Source of the DNA: Atherix ibis
Taxonomy: Eukaryota; Arthropoda; Insecta; Diptera; Athericidae
DNA length: 64,000 bases
Direction of reading: 5' to 3'
Assembly (NCBI GenBank): GCA_958298945.1
Contig: OY282605.1
Span: 41,952,811-42,016,810, forward strand
Below the pieces are notes generated by a model that worked only from the letters and a program-made list of their open reading frames with translations, had not been told where the DNA came from and did no database searches. Positions 33,310 to 45,200 of the stretch are shown one piece after another. Each line of letters starts with the position of its first letter. The stretch's first letter is position 1. Both the position numbers and the translations under genes were made by a program.

Positions 33310-35745
33310 AACCACGAGTCGCCTACGACCAGAGGGATTGAGTTACAATCAATCAACGCACCACCATTACTGGAAGCTTACAAGTTACAAGCTGATTACT
33401 CCAACTGTTAGCGGCGGGGCCTATCTAAATCTTTACTGTCATAAGTAGTGACAGCGACAAGTATCTGGAAATTTTTCCTGCCAGACGAGTTATGCGGGAT
33501 TTTTACCTCGCTAAAACCTAACCTGCACCTCTGATCTTGCTCCCGGAACGATGGTTCCCCGGCGGCACTCTTTGTAAATACTACTTCGCCGGGGCGTTCA
33601 TGTTTGATGCTACTGCTGTCCCGATGTTATGACGCCTCGCGGCCTATTCTTCGTACGTTGTGTGGAGATCCTTGATAAAGGATTCCGTGTATTCTGCAAT
33701 TCTGTTCCAAGCCTATTGGCTCTTCAGCATGCACTCCACAATATTTTCTGGACTGATGGAACGGTCCAGATTTCTCTCCAGCTCCACCCGCGTCTCCTCG
33801 TAGAGGGGGCACTGGAAGAACACGTGTTCTGCGTCTACGATCACATCGCGTCAATGATGACAGTATGGGGAGTCAGTTCTCTTGAATCTGTGCAAGTATG
33901 CCCAAAAGCATCCATGCCCAGTCAAGAGTTGGGTGATGTAATACCCGACTTCCCCGTGCAGGCGAGTGACCCATTTGGTAACATGTAGGATCAGCCGATG
34001 AGTCCACCGACCGTTCGACGGGTTGTCCCATCTCTCTTGCCAGAGGCGAAGACTCTCGGGTCTCTCCTCTTCACAGAGGACCTTTCGCCGCTCTTCCTTC
34101 TTCCTACGATGTTGGCGTTCCCGCTCTCCTGCCAGGATGTCGATGGGTGGGCATGATGCCGCGACGTTGACCGCATCGTGTGATACCGTTCGGTATGCTG
34201 ACGCCACTCTGATCGCTGAGAGCCGCTGGACTGATGTCATTGTCTTGCGGTATGTTGTTAGCTCTAGCGATTTCGCCCACACTGGTGCTCCGTATAGCAG
34301 GACAAGTATCTGTCGCCAGCGATCCGTAGAGCATACTTGCGATATGGGTATAAACCGCAGGCACTACATTGCTGCCTAAAGCGGCTTACCATTGTTGGGC
34401 ACAGTGTGTTCCAACACTATGGAGCACCCCGACTCCCGTAGTATAAATTTTTGTTTTAAGAGTACTTTGGTTTGTACTCCGCTCATTGAGCTACGATAAG
34501 GAGTCTTGTAAATCCCTAGGCACCGCTAATCCAGCTCAGGTACGCGGGTTCTCCAAGGCCCGAAAGTACAACAGGAATCGACCTTGGTCTTTTACCCGGT
34601 TGTAGCCAACTTGCGTGCCACGGCAAATCTATTCAGGCATTCATAACATTCTCTCCTCTCTAACACTCCACTCACATCAACAGTCCATCATTCACCACGA
34701 TTCCATATGCACCAAGATCGCTCAAATCCCCATACAGGCCACACTCAATGAGAAGTTGCTTGGCACTTTCCTTCGCCGTCCCACAAGGTTATCTAGCCTC
34801 CGCCGCTAGACCACGCCTGTACAGGAACCCATTCATACTGCCATGTCCCGTGACTAAATACTCAAGGTACAGACCAAATTCAAATCCATACGCAGGTGCA
34901 ATCACACATCCGAAATAAACATGTGAGGCCATCTGCCATTCATACTTTCATCCCATCAACGTTGCCAAATTTCAGACATTCTGTTCAGGACCAGTACAGG
35001 CCCTGACGTGGACTAAGATCCTGAACCTGTTCATTCATAACCGGAAAACTAGAAAGCGGGATGCCTCGCCGCAGATGGTAGTGGATGCTTTCATGCAGCA
35101 CCTCCAGGTCCCGTGAAATTTCTCCCATGAGAACCTGTATCGCCTCGGTTGACTCGGTTCTACATACATTCAAACATGAATAAAAAGTCAGACGCTGAAC
35201 TGAATTTATGCCCACCCTTGCTTACTGGTGATGCATAATGTCACCCCATACACACGACACGTATGTATATTGTACACGGAATAAACACATTCTTGTACAG
35301 GACTTTCACCGCTCTGGAACGAAATCCCCATTCTTTGCGAAATACTCGCACCAGTATGCCAACTAATCCGGCCACGCGCTTCCTTAGATATTGCAAGTGA
35401 GGTCAAAAGTTCAGCCTCTCGCCAACCTTTACTCCAAGGTACCGTACTTCCCACGCGTATCGGACCCCGACTGCCTCTAAACGAAAATTGGGCAAAAAAA
35501 ACCCTTCAACAACATGCACACAGTCTTCCTTTCTGAAGTATTCACTCAAATTCTATTCCCCCATTCAGACACCATCTGCATATAGCAGCTTCCCGCTACT
35601 TCTACCGCGTACCTACTCTATCCCCCAATTAAAAGCAGAAAATCATCCGCATATGCGATCACACTGCAAACGGTCTCTTCCAACTGCACGAAGAAACCGT
35701 TTATTATCATATTCCAGATGGCGGGACCGGCCACATGTGATAATA
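33310..35745 (-). mobile_element. 5'-truncated R1-clade LINE
   Basis: A GC-richer island read on the minus strand. From 35745 downward: AGPAIWNMIINGFFVQLEET, the catalytic AYADDFLLL (about 35643), EVRYLGVKVGERLNF, RVFRKEWGFRSRAVKVLYKN, VMGE/ISRDLEVL, QRLSAIRVASAYRTVSHDAV, PPIDILAGERERQ, LWQERWDNPSNGRWTHRLI, GEVGYYITQLLTGHGCFWAY and a terminal zinc-knuckle-like DAEHVFFQCPLYEETRVEL. These are the hallmarks of R1-clade non-LTR elements; no 28S rDNA lies beside it, so it is not R1 itself. A TGA replaces the second Cys of the zinc motif, and there are further shifts. The stretch 33310-33620 is its presumed 3' UTR. The endonuclease is missing. Confidence 0.88.
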
Positions 35746-36072
35746 AACATCAAAAAACTTCTACTTTCATACAATACCCTACTAAAACCATAACGCACTT
35801 ACAGACTAGAATTATAGACCTCTAGAACACATTCCATTTCCCGCCGAAACAAATCTCTTCAATCCAAAATACTTTTTTAAATTGTTGATATTCCCTTTTT
35901 TTGTTTGCAGAAGTGTTATTCGTTGGGGTCTAAATATTTATTATGTTGTTGATGTGGCTATGTTTTGTTATAAAAAGTTATATTTCTACCTCTCTCCTTA
36001 TTTGAGAGTTATCCTCCACTTCCTTTTGTATAAACACATATCAATGAATGAAGCATCACTGGTCCTATGATT
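35746..36072 (+). mobile_element. Jockey C-terminal relic
   Basis: The plus strand reads KLLLSYNTLLKP, a stop, RTYRLEL, NKSLQSKIL and RSVIRWGLNIYYVVDVAM followed by YKK. Position by position this parallels the C-terminus of the copies at 358-1775 and 20857-22961 (YNTLLKLIWTYGLEL, VIHRNLKVPFVFDVAV). It lies head to head against the 5'-truncated end of the R1-clade LINE. Confidence 0.7.
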
Positions 36073-36589
36073 TGTTAGAGTACCAACTTTTAACTTACGA
36101 TGTATACCAGAAAAGTAATAAAAATGGCATCCCTGAGATGGAAAATCCCTCTGTACTACTTAGCATGTATTTTGGTGCCTCCGAGACGTCCAGTAAAAGC
36201 TTCAACTTAGCCCCATAACTACCCTACCCTATAAAGTGTGACAAGCGAAGTTGATTTTTTAGGGCCTAACACAAAATAGGACGATTAAAATTGGAGCCAT
36301 CAAATTTTTATACTCAGTGAACCTATGGGGTTGAGAAGTAATAAAAACGAACCCCGCTGAGAAAAAAACTTTAAAAGGCTCAGACAGGGAGTTATTTATA
36401 TCAGATTGGACGGCCATGAAGAAAATACAAAAATTGCTCAGCAAGGTTTTTAATTTTGAAAACTGATGAAAATGTGGAAAACGGGAAGGCCTTTTAATGG
36501 GGTTAGACCATCGATTAATATTGAAGCTGATGAATTAGTCCTGGAAATTCCCAGAAAGAGTATTCATCTTCACAACATAACACCGCCCT
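36073..36589. other. Unassigned spacer
   Basis: Slightly richer in GC than average. A short frame near 36480-36590 (GRPFNGVRPSINIEADELVL) looks coding-like and directly precedes a transposase relic, but I cannot assign it. Confidence 0.3.
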
Positions 36590-36765
36590 TGTCACAGGAC
36601 CATCTTCATCATTAAGTTGTTATCCGGATCTTTGTGCCTGTGATTTTTTTCTGCTCCTTCAATATCAAAAATCTTTTAAACTCGTCATCTTGGTACTGTC
36701 GATAATATCCAAAGGACTGTAACCGAGTAGTTGAAGGCTATTCCAGCCTTAAAGATGTAAAAAAA
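36590..36765 (+). mobile_element. Mariner transposase relic (third catalytic block)
   Basis: The plus strand reads PDLCACDFFLLLQYQKSFK, then after a shift RHLGTVDNIQRTVTE and LKAIPALK. This is the YSPDLxxCDFFLF region of a mariner-like transposase with its downstream helix. No terminal repeats or N-terminal half are seen. Confidence 0.55.
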
Positions 36766-39763
36766 TTAAATAAAATTATTGAAAACGAAATATTAGTAAT
36801 CAGAATTATTTTAACTACACCTACACACCGGAATAAATAAATATTAAGATAAAATTTTCTGACTATATGCTTTTTTGGATAATATTTATTTAGAGAATAT
36901 TTTCGGGAAATGTTTCCACAAGAAAAACAATTTAAGTTTGAATTTATCGAACGACTTTTGTAAATTTATTGTCGTCCCATTAAATGGGGAGTTATGGCGT
37001 TTTTTGCAATCGAATCGTTAAAGTGATTTTCAATATCGTCTTCGTTTTCGATGTTTTTTGCAATAAAGGAACTCAGAGCGTACTCGTATGCCAAAAATTT
37101 CTTTGAATGAATTGCGTTTAAATGATAATCAGTTCACGAAAAAGTTTTCCTCTCAAGTTGGATGCGATAGTGGCACCCAACAGTGGGTAGCATCCAATCT
37201 TTCGAACGAATCGATTTTGATACGTTATAGAGGTGTTAGGAAGTAAATTGAACTGTTCTTTTTATCATATGGTGGCATAGGGGTTGGTTATATTTGTATG
37301 TATGTTCGAATGTTTAAGAGAAAGTTTTTGCATTCGCACACTTCGTATTGTATTAAGCACAGCCCTCGTTGGAGTTTTAGTCGACTATCATTACGCCGAG
37401 ATGTGCACTATTCTATGTAGAATAGTATTTGGGGGGTGCTATGGAAGATTACGTTAACTAAAGTGGGAAAATCATTTCGAAGAATAATACCAAATGATAA
37501 CACTCTCCAATTCAGAAACAGCTGCCATACACGAGATTACATTTAAGAAAAACTTTTTCCAATCGCAATTGAAACCAAGTCGAGGAAAGTTTCACATCAT
37601 CCCTATTGCCAAAGAGGTCGTCGTCTATAAGCTGGAATAAAAGGAATAGATCGGATTTCGTCAAATCGCGAAAGCTTTAAGTAGTGGGATGACCTGACGG
37701 TTCAGCTGCTCTTAATCAAGACTATACAAATACAAGACGATATTAGAATTTTCCATTATACACTCACTTCTACATATCAACGTAAATATTTTTTTTTTTA
37801 TTGTTTACACTCCTTATACGAAAACAAAACACTTCAAAATATAGTCATTCAAAAAATTTACTATTTATACCAACTTCAGTGCAATCTTGGTGCTAGGAAA
37901 CAACTGCATGCAGGTAAACGCATAAAAGACGAAAACTTTTTAGTATCTTCGAAAGCTTGTGGTAAATAGTGAACTGCTGAGAGAATCCTTTTAAATTTAC
38001 CTAACGGTTTAGTACGATGGGATTTAATTTGAAGCGCGTGAAATGCTAAAATAGTTTTCGATTAAAAATCCGTAAAGGGATTTGGTTTTGCAATCGTTTC
38101 TTAAAGTAAAATTCGACTGCAAGTAAATTCTCTTGTCTTGCACACGTATTTGGTGAGTTCTAGTACCAAAAGTGTTTTTAAAGATTTTGCAAATATGAGT
38201 TAAGGAAACGACGTGTGTTTGATCGCATTCAAAACAACGCAAGATGATATATTTTGTTTTTTTTTCTTTGATTATTTTTCTTATCTTTTCATTAGAAATT
38301 TTCGGAGAATGTTTTGTGTTGTTTTTTTTTTTTTTTTTGTTCTATGAAAAAGGAAATTTTGACGGAAAGTTTTTCGTGTAGAAACATACTTTCGAAAAGT
38401 TTCTTGATTACATTTTCTTCAAATGTAATCTGTGTTAACAAGAAGAAAGAAAAAAAACAATTTCTCTTACTTCGTTTTGGGAAGAAGTTCATTGCCAAAG
38501 GGCTTGTGCGTAATTTGAACACGTAATCATAAAATAGTACAAAGAGTACATAGGCAGTAGTGGTACACGTAGACGATTAAATAATATTAACCCGCATTGA
38601 CGTAATTCTACCTTGAAATTCCACATCAATGATGTTCTCATTTCAATAAAACCACTAATTTCAAATGTGTTTTTTTTTTCTTCTTTTATATTTTCATTTA
38701 TAACGAATTTAATGGCAAAATCATGTATTTATGGTTGAATTTTAATTAAAATCTTTTCTTTCTGTTTATTTAATAGAAGTTATGTTTCTAACAGATTCGA
38801 AGAGATTTTTCAATATTTAATACTTTACCAAGTCATATAAAATAATTCATCGTGTACACATATTGTCAACATTTCCGTTTGTTATTAAACTTTCAACAAT
38901 TGGGCAGAAAAACTTCATCATTGAATTTCTAGGATTTGAATTATTATTACACGTACTTGGATAAGATGGTATGGTACAATATGAATATATGATTTTGTAT
39001 TTGTTATGTTAGTTTTTTTGATTACCATTATTTGTATTCAAAATTTAACACTCGTAATTTAAGTAAATTGCTTAAAATGGAAAAGTTGACTATGCCTGCA
39101 GAGAAAGTAAAAGTTCCAACTCTCAACGTAATAATTTTAGCTGAAAATTACTCCAAAGTGATAATTTCTACTTTCATCAACAATTTTCCTAGTACATATA
39201 CTCCGTACATACTAATTTTTTCACAAAAGTATTACATTTGTCGATGGGGAATATCCCCATAGTCTCAACTTTATTGTTTTGCAAGAGTAAAGTTTACACG
39301 TAATTTATAGGTAATCGTAATGGTATGATTTAAGGTATATAGCTGATTGAAATTTTGAATTTTCATAGTTAAAACTTTTATTCTAATTAAACTTTAGATA
39401 TTATATGGAATAATTATTATCAAAAATTTTATAAAGACATATACGAGACAATTTTTAACTTATTTTTTATTATTTAAGAAATAAAAACTACAGTTTCGAA
39501 GCCATTTTTTCTAGTAGTCTTAAAAATATTATAATCAGTTTTTGATATATTTTTAATTTATAATAATCGATATTTTTCTATAAGTAAATTTTTATAATTT
39601 TCGTATATTTTAAGTACAATTTTTCTTATTTTTTAATTTTTTATCAGATTTTAAATAAAGGACTTTCTAACTACAATATTTTACTGTGAATTATTTTACT
39701 TTTCCAATTTAACTTTTAATAATATTCTAATATTAAAATTTATCAACTAAGCAATAGCATGTA
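36766..39763. other. 3-kb non-coding region, partly of balanced composition
   Basis: No supportable gene. The stretch from about 36950 to 38600 has more even base composition and few homopolymers compared with the AT-rich flanks, and no transposon signature. It may be unique host DNA such as an intron or regulatory region. From 38620 to 39760 it is AT-rich again. Open frames near 38290-38530 on both strands are poly(T)/poly(A)-driven and not believable. Confidence 0.4.
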
Positions 39764-40686
39764 CGAGGTCTGTTCAAAAGGTATCGCGAATTTCGTGTTT
39801 TTTGTAAAAATTATTTATTTATTCATGAATATCTATTTTGTCCTCTTCAAACTAATCCCCACCAGATATTATACACTTGTGCCAACGTTTTCTCCAATCC
39901 TCGAAGCACTTCAAGCTCCTCCTTCGATGACATCTTTATCTCGTCAATCGTAGCGTAGCGTCGTCCTTTCATGGGGCTCTTCTGTTTCGGGATCAAGAAA
40001 AAGTCACAGATCGTAGGAATACGGTGGCTATGGCATTATTATTGTGCTGTTTAACGATGCGTGAGCAGGGGCGTTATCATGGTGCAAAAGCCAATTTTTG
40101 TTCTTCCACAAATATGGGTGTTTCTGGCGGATTGCTTCGTGCCACTTGCGCAGAACTCGCAGGTAATATTCCTTATTGACCGTTCTACCTTGTGGCAAGA
40201 ACTCATGATGCACCACGCTCCTGCAATCGACGAAAACTGTAAGCAAAACCATCACATTCGACCGAACTTGGTGTTTTTTTCGGTCTTGGCTCGTGCGCAG
40301 CTTCCATTGTGATGATTGAGCTTTTGTTGCCACGTCATAACCATAAACCCATGATTCGTCACCAGTTATGACCCTCTGGAGCAAATCTGAGTCGTCGCGG
40401 ACATAGTCCAACAGCTCCTTAGCAATTTTAATGCAATGCTGTTTTTGGTCGAAATTGAGCAAAAATCGAAAACGAGCCAAAACACGTGCAAGCAAAGCAG
40501 CTGTCAAAAATTAACTGAACATTCAAAATGGCCGAACTTGTGAGAGATATGAGTACCAACATAACGCCACAAAAAATCTTAAGTGTATCATAAGTGAGAG
40601 ACATGAGTACCAATATAACGCCACAAAAAATCGAAAATCAAATATACATAACCCGTAGAAAAGCGATGCTTTTTGAACAGACCTCG
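39764..40686 (-). mobile_element. F3 mariner, copy b, N-terminally deleted
   Basis: Flanked by TA (39762-39763 and 40687-40688), ends CGAGGTCTGTTCAAAAGGTA and the inverse. The minus strand has an open frame with LLNFDQKQHCIKIAKELLDY, VITGDESWVYGYDVATKAQS (first Asp), VVHHEFLPQGRTVNKEYYLR and WLLHHDNAPAHASL (second Asp). The segment before the third Asp is deleted and shifted. The frame starts MTAALLARVLARF, where the 5' UTR has been fused to sequence downstream of the helix-turn-helix. A duplicated unit of about 44 bp containing GAGTACCAACATAACGCCAC lies at 40541-40630. Confidence 0.92.
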
Positions 40687-40688
40687 TA

Positions 40689-42124
40689 TATGCTCGTTTA
40701 TTTGTATGCTGGGTCCCTACCTGTAATATTAAGACCCTAATCTTGATGCAATGTCACAACTGTGATAAAGAATTTTGTTTACGAGACTATTCTACACACA
40801 CAAAAATTTTAAATTGGAATTAAGTTCAAGATAAATTGTTAAATTCTTTATTTTTATAATGATTATTTTTATATCAATATAATTAGATAATGAAATTGAA
40901 ATAATCAGTATTTTATTAGGGGTTGCTCCTTCTCCTAGTTTTTGGTCTAACAGTTAGTTATTCATTCTGTCTGTAATGTTGTAATAGCGATTATGGTTCC
41001 AGTAAGTAACGTGCACTCCAAAATTATTTAGCTGAGGAGTGCCAGTGGGAGAATTTGGGGAAAGACACATTTTCGTTTTTCCATTTTTTTTATTTGTTAT
41101 CATTTCAAGTAACATTAGTATTGAAATGCATATTCCAAGCGCCACAACATTAAAGGCAGGATATCGGGATGAGGTAAATAAAGTAGGTCAATTGGCGACA
41201 AAGGATATCGGGATATGAAAAGGAAAACTGTTTATTTTTTGGGAATTAGCGTAGAACCAAGCCTTAGTGGACCATGATTCCTTGGATAGTACCTCTAGTA
41301 CGCTAACAAGTTTTGTTTTTTCTTTGATTTAATATTTTTATTATTATTAATTCAAATTTTGAAAAAAAATTTTGCCTCTAAATTTTATACCTCCTTTCTC
41401 ATTTCATATTCTTCTACCCCTCCCTCCCCTCTTTTGAATTTATTAGTTTTTTTCCCCATTAAAATACCCGTTCTTTAATCGCTATTCTTTTCTCATCTCA
41501 TACTCTTGTTGAACTTGACGTTCATTTTAAATTCCAAATTTTTATACCTCTTCCCATCCAACAATCATGAAAGTTTTTGATTTCCATATAAATACCATAA
41601 CACAATCTTGAGGCCATTCGACGACCTGCAACTAGGTCCTTTGTAACTTGGATTAGGTAATAAGAAGTGAATAGATATTGTAGAGCATGTTTTCTTCTAT
41701 TTAGGATTACGAAAGAGAGCCTAAAAATGGTAAAGGATATCTCATCTAACGTTAGGTGATGTCACATAGAGTGTTTTTTTTCGAATTTTGGGCAGTTTTC
41801 ATTGCGAAAATTTTGGTAATTTTATTGATTAGACTGGTTGGATAGTTTTTGGTTAGCAGGTGTAGCAAGTGAGAAACTACTTGCGAACACTTGGCGATGG
41901 AGAAGAGTTTTCTGTTGGTTATCCTAAATTCCCACGATTGGCTTCCAGGGATGCGCGGCTGTCACAAACGGTAATCTTTACTGTCGTCCTGATTGCCTAC
42001 AGGTCTTTTTGATATGGACCTTCTCTAAAAGAGAAGGTATCACAATAACGTTTACGGAAAGTCTACTTTTGAAGTAGTGCACTTCATCAAAGTAATGAGA
42101 CTGATTTATTATTTTATTTTTAAT
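40689..42124. other. Spacer with faint LINE-like trace
   Basis: No gene seen. TTGAGGCCATTCGACGACCT near 41611 resembles the last coding bases of the RNase H LINE at about 12745 (ATGAGGCCATTTGACGACTT), so a decayed relative may lie around 41600-42060. Confidence 0.3.
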
Positions 42125-42210
42125 AAATCAATTTTTTCTATTTCAAAATAATTCCCTTTTTACTACTTGGTGAAAACGTAAATTACTTTGAAATAGAAAA
42201 AAATTGATTT
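42125..42210. repeat. 23-bp inverted repeat, MITE-like
   Basis: Arms 42125-42147 and 42187-42210 (AAATCAATTTTTTCTATTTC and its complement) differ by one extra A and enclose about 39 nt. The flanks also carry AATAAA/AAAAATC complementarity. There is no coding sequence. Confidence 0.75.
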
Positions 42211-42280
42211 AAAAATCAGCGCAGGCATTATTTTCACTTTTCTTTTAACTACAATCTTCTGCAGTTCCTCGGTTACAATG

Positions 42281-42547
42281 TTATTGACAGTATTGACAGT
42301 ACAAAGATGATATCTTTTGAAGAGTTTTCCGATCTAGGGGAGTAAATAAAAATACAAGGGTATTGATTAGATAATCAGCGGGGAGGAGGGTACGTAGTAT
42401 ATTATGAAGCATAAGCATCCCATTTTTCGACAAAAACTCGTTCGAAAATAGTCGTGGCCTCAGTGGAGCATGCAAGAATCTGCAATGTCCGATCTTGCAC
42501 AAAATAACCTTTTTTGGGCCTTTTAACCCACTACTTATCAACTGCAA
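42281..42547 (-). mobile_element. Possible mariner transposase relic
   Basis: The minus strand is open for 88 residues and contains RPRLFSNEFLSKNGMLML followed by LPADYLI. This is arranged like the mariner segment from DNARPH through the flexible linker to the third catalytic Asp (compare FLVCEFLAKNNTLIMPQ in F3). The similarity is weak and the second Asp is not visible. Confidence 0.3.
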
Positions 42548-43465
42548 TGCTAGTCCACAGTCTCACTTCACAAATATATTGTTCATATTTCACATACCAT
42601 ATATATCAGTTTTCGAACTTAAAAGCCCCCATTTGAACGACATTCATGTTCTATTCTTTCTTCGCCCTCCAAAAATGTGTTATGCCACCATGTACTACCG
42701 ATAAAGCCCGTTGCGACTTCATGTAAATCAAACTACGGCATTCACCAAGCTTATGTATCATGCTCTATAATGTCACGTAGGTACCAGAATAAGTTAAAAC
42801 CAGCATTGCACGTCTGGAAGGGATTAAAGTATGAGCTTTGTGGCGGCGATTTCCGTCTCATTACTTTTCTGTCACATCTTGGAAGACGTTATATTATAGT
42901 CAAAAGTGTCATTTTTGAAATATAGCAAGTAATCATTAAGTTAGTCGAAATACTTTAGAAAGAGTTTCCTGTAAAAGGATGAATCAGTATTTGCAATTTT
43001 GTACATGGTCCAAGGATGTAGACACTTCCAACTATGATATCCAGTCAGAATGACGGAAGAAAGCTTAGAAATTCAGATTTATAGTGGACAGATCACTTTC
43101 AAAATAAAAGATTAGTTATAGAAGGGAATATAAGTTTCTTTATAAAAACGGGTTGAACATTTTGTTCCTCAAACGCTATGGAAGAGAATTGTCAGAACAA
43201 GAGGGGTTTTTATACAACAAAAAATTGTACGGAACTTAAAAAGGTAATAAGAAATTGATTTAGTCCGAAATGCATATTTTGTGCTATTTTTATTTTTTTT
43301 TATGCCTATCCATTTGGTAGAAAAAAAATTATCATTTTATAAGAAATATATTTAATATTAATTACACGTGACATAGCTTATGAATTAAATATTTATATTA
43401 TTTAACTGTTTTAAACCATTTCCAAAAGGCTTAACTAAAAAAAAATATTAAATTTTTGAGTTTGA
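42548..43465. other. Spacer, no gene identified
   Basis: An 82-residue open frame at 42677-42925 resembles no known family and has no supporting signal. The remainder is AT-rich. Confidence 0.4.
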
Positions 43466-45200
43466 AATGTAAGCTGAACCGAGATGGCATCTGCGATATG
43501 CTGCTGAAGCTCAATGAAATCGAGCCATTCCTACGGCGAATTATAAATGCCGATAAAAAATTGGCAAAATACAAGAATACCAATAAGGTTATGCTGTGTG
43601 TATGGTGGCATTAGAAGGCAATCATTCATTATCAATTGCTACCTCTCGTTCAAAATGCTAATTTGGTACTATATGAGGGCCATTCAACAAGTACTTAGCC
43701 TACAAAAGAAAAACGTAAATTTTGGAAAGGTGGCAATTTTTTTTTCTACATAATCTCCTTCAAGCTCGACACATTTGGTCCAGCGATGCTCTTACTTTTT
43801 TAACCCGTCCAAAAAATACATTTTCTCGAGGGAAGCAAAATAGGCCTCCGTGGCGACGATGACCTCCTCATTCGACCCTAATCTATACCCGGCGAGTGAT
43901 TTTTTCAGGTTTGGAAACAAAAAGTAGTCACAGGGGGCCAAATCTGGAGAGTACGGTGGATGGGGCAGCAATTCATAGCGCAATTCGACGAATTTGGCCA
44001 TGGCGACGGCGGAATTGTGAGCCGGCGCGTTGTCATGGTGGAACAGCACTTTTTTCTTCGCAAAGCGGGGCCGCTTTTTCTTCAATTCGCTGTCAAATCG
44101 GTCCAATAAGTCAGCATAGTAGCGCCCCGTGATTGTTTTACCCTTCTCGAGGTAATCGATGTGGATCACACCTTGTGAATCCCAGAAAACGGTGGCCATC
44201 ACCTTTCCGGCCGATCGAACAGTCTTCGCCTTCTTCGGAGCACGTTCGCCGGGTGAAGTCCACTGTTTCGACTGTTCCTTGGTCTCTGGACGCAAGAACT
44301 CCGCTGGATTGCGCTGAAACAGCGCCAAACACGTCGCCGATGTGGTCTCACGGTTGCGCTTGTTTTCCGGTGTGAGCAAACGCGGCACCCATCGCGCCGA
44401 CAGTTTTCTCATGCCCAGTTCTTTGTGTAGAATACGATGCCCACAGTCTCAGCTATCTCGTGAACCTTCAATCGACGGTCAGCCAACATGCGATCGTGGA
44501 CTTTTTTAACGTTTTCCTCCGTAGCAGCCGTTTTCGGGGCACCTGGGCGTAGCTCATCAAAAACCGACGTGCGGCCACGAACAAACTCGTTGAACCAATT
44601 CTTGACGGTCGCCATCGAAGGAGAAGAGTTACCATACACAGCATCCAAGCGATCTTTGATTTCGCTGCGCGTTTTCCCTTCCAAAAACAAGAATCTAATC
44701 ACCGAACGATATTGTTCTTTTCCCATTTTTGTGCAACCGACCGACACGCTCGCTTTCAAAGGCTCGCAAAACAAAACTGATGAAGGGAATCGACTGAAAC
44801 TTTGACAGTAGGCTACTAAAAGAATGGAATGCACGATGGTGCAAAATTACTTTTGTGACAACAGTTCCATCGGGCGGTGAGGCTAAGTACTTGTTGAATG
44901 ACTCTCGTACTGTGAGCAACTGGAGAGATTACCTCAAGCGATTGAGAAAAAACTGCTAGAATTTATCAATAAAAAAAGGTGATGTTTTCTATAATGATAA
45001 CGCTCAACCACACACGTTTTTGATGACTCATCAAAAATTAAAAGAACTTGATTCAAAAAATGTCAGGCTGGATTCAAAAAATGCCTTTGAAAACCACTTG
45101 ATTCAGTTTTTTAATCAAAAACTACAAAAATTTTATATAAATGGAATTATGGCAAAACATTGTCAATAATAATAAAGAATGTTTGATTTGAATAAATTGA
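43466..45200 (+). mobile_element. Old mariner F8, split by F1 copy c
   Basis: The left half (43466-43673) reads CDMLLKLNEIEPFLRRII, then NKVMLCVWWH and AIIHYQLLPLVQNANLVLY. The right half (44910-45200) continues CEQLERLPQAIEKKLLEFIN, DVFYNDNAQPHTFL after a shift, then NHLIQFFNQKLQKFYINGIM. These are consecutive parts of an irritans-like mariner transposase. The two halves meet in frame across the TA duplicated by the F1 insertion. Stops, shifts and loss of the GDEKW motif (NADKKLAKY) show it was already old when hit. Confidence 0.82.
43674..44907 (-). mobile_element. F1 mariner, copy c, lacking the first catalytic Asp
   Basis: Flanked by TA (43672-43673 and 44908-44909), 1234 bp. The minus strand starts MGKEQYRSVIRFLFLEGK near 44726 and has a 19-bp deletion after ETVGI that shifts the frame. 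It is open again from MRKLSARWVPRLL (44412) to the C-terminus near 43792. A 42-bp in-frame deletion joins AEFLR directly to PETKEQ, removing the VTVDETWIHWY motif with the first catalytic Asp. HHDNAPAH and LAPCDYF remain. It cannot supply transposase, so its insertion required another copy if the deletion came first. Confidence 0.94.

Noticed and set aside
33310..35745. Possibility that the R1-clade LINE marks an rDNA unit
   Set aside because: No 28S rRNA sequence flanks it on either side; it sits next to a jockey relic and AT-rich DNA.
38292..38526. Overlapping open frames on both strands
   Set aside because: Both are driven by T/A homopolymers (runs of Phe or Lys) and have no recognisable motif.
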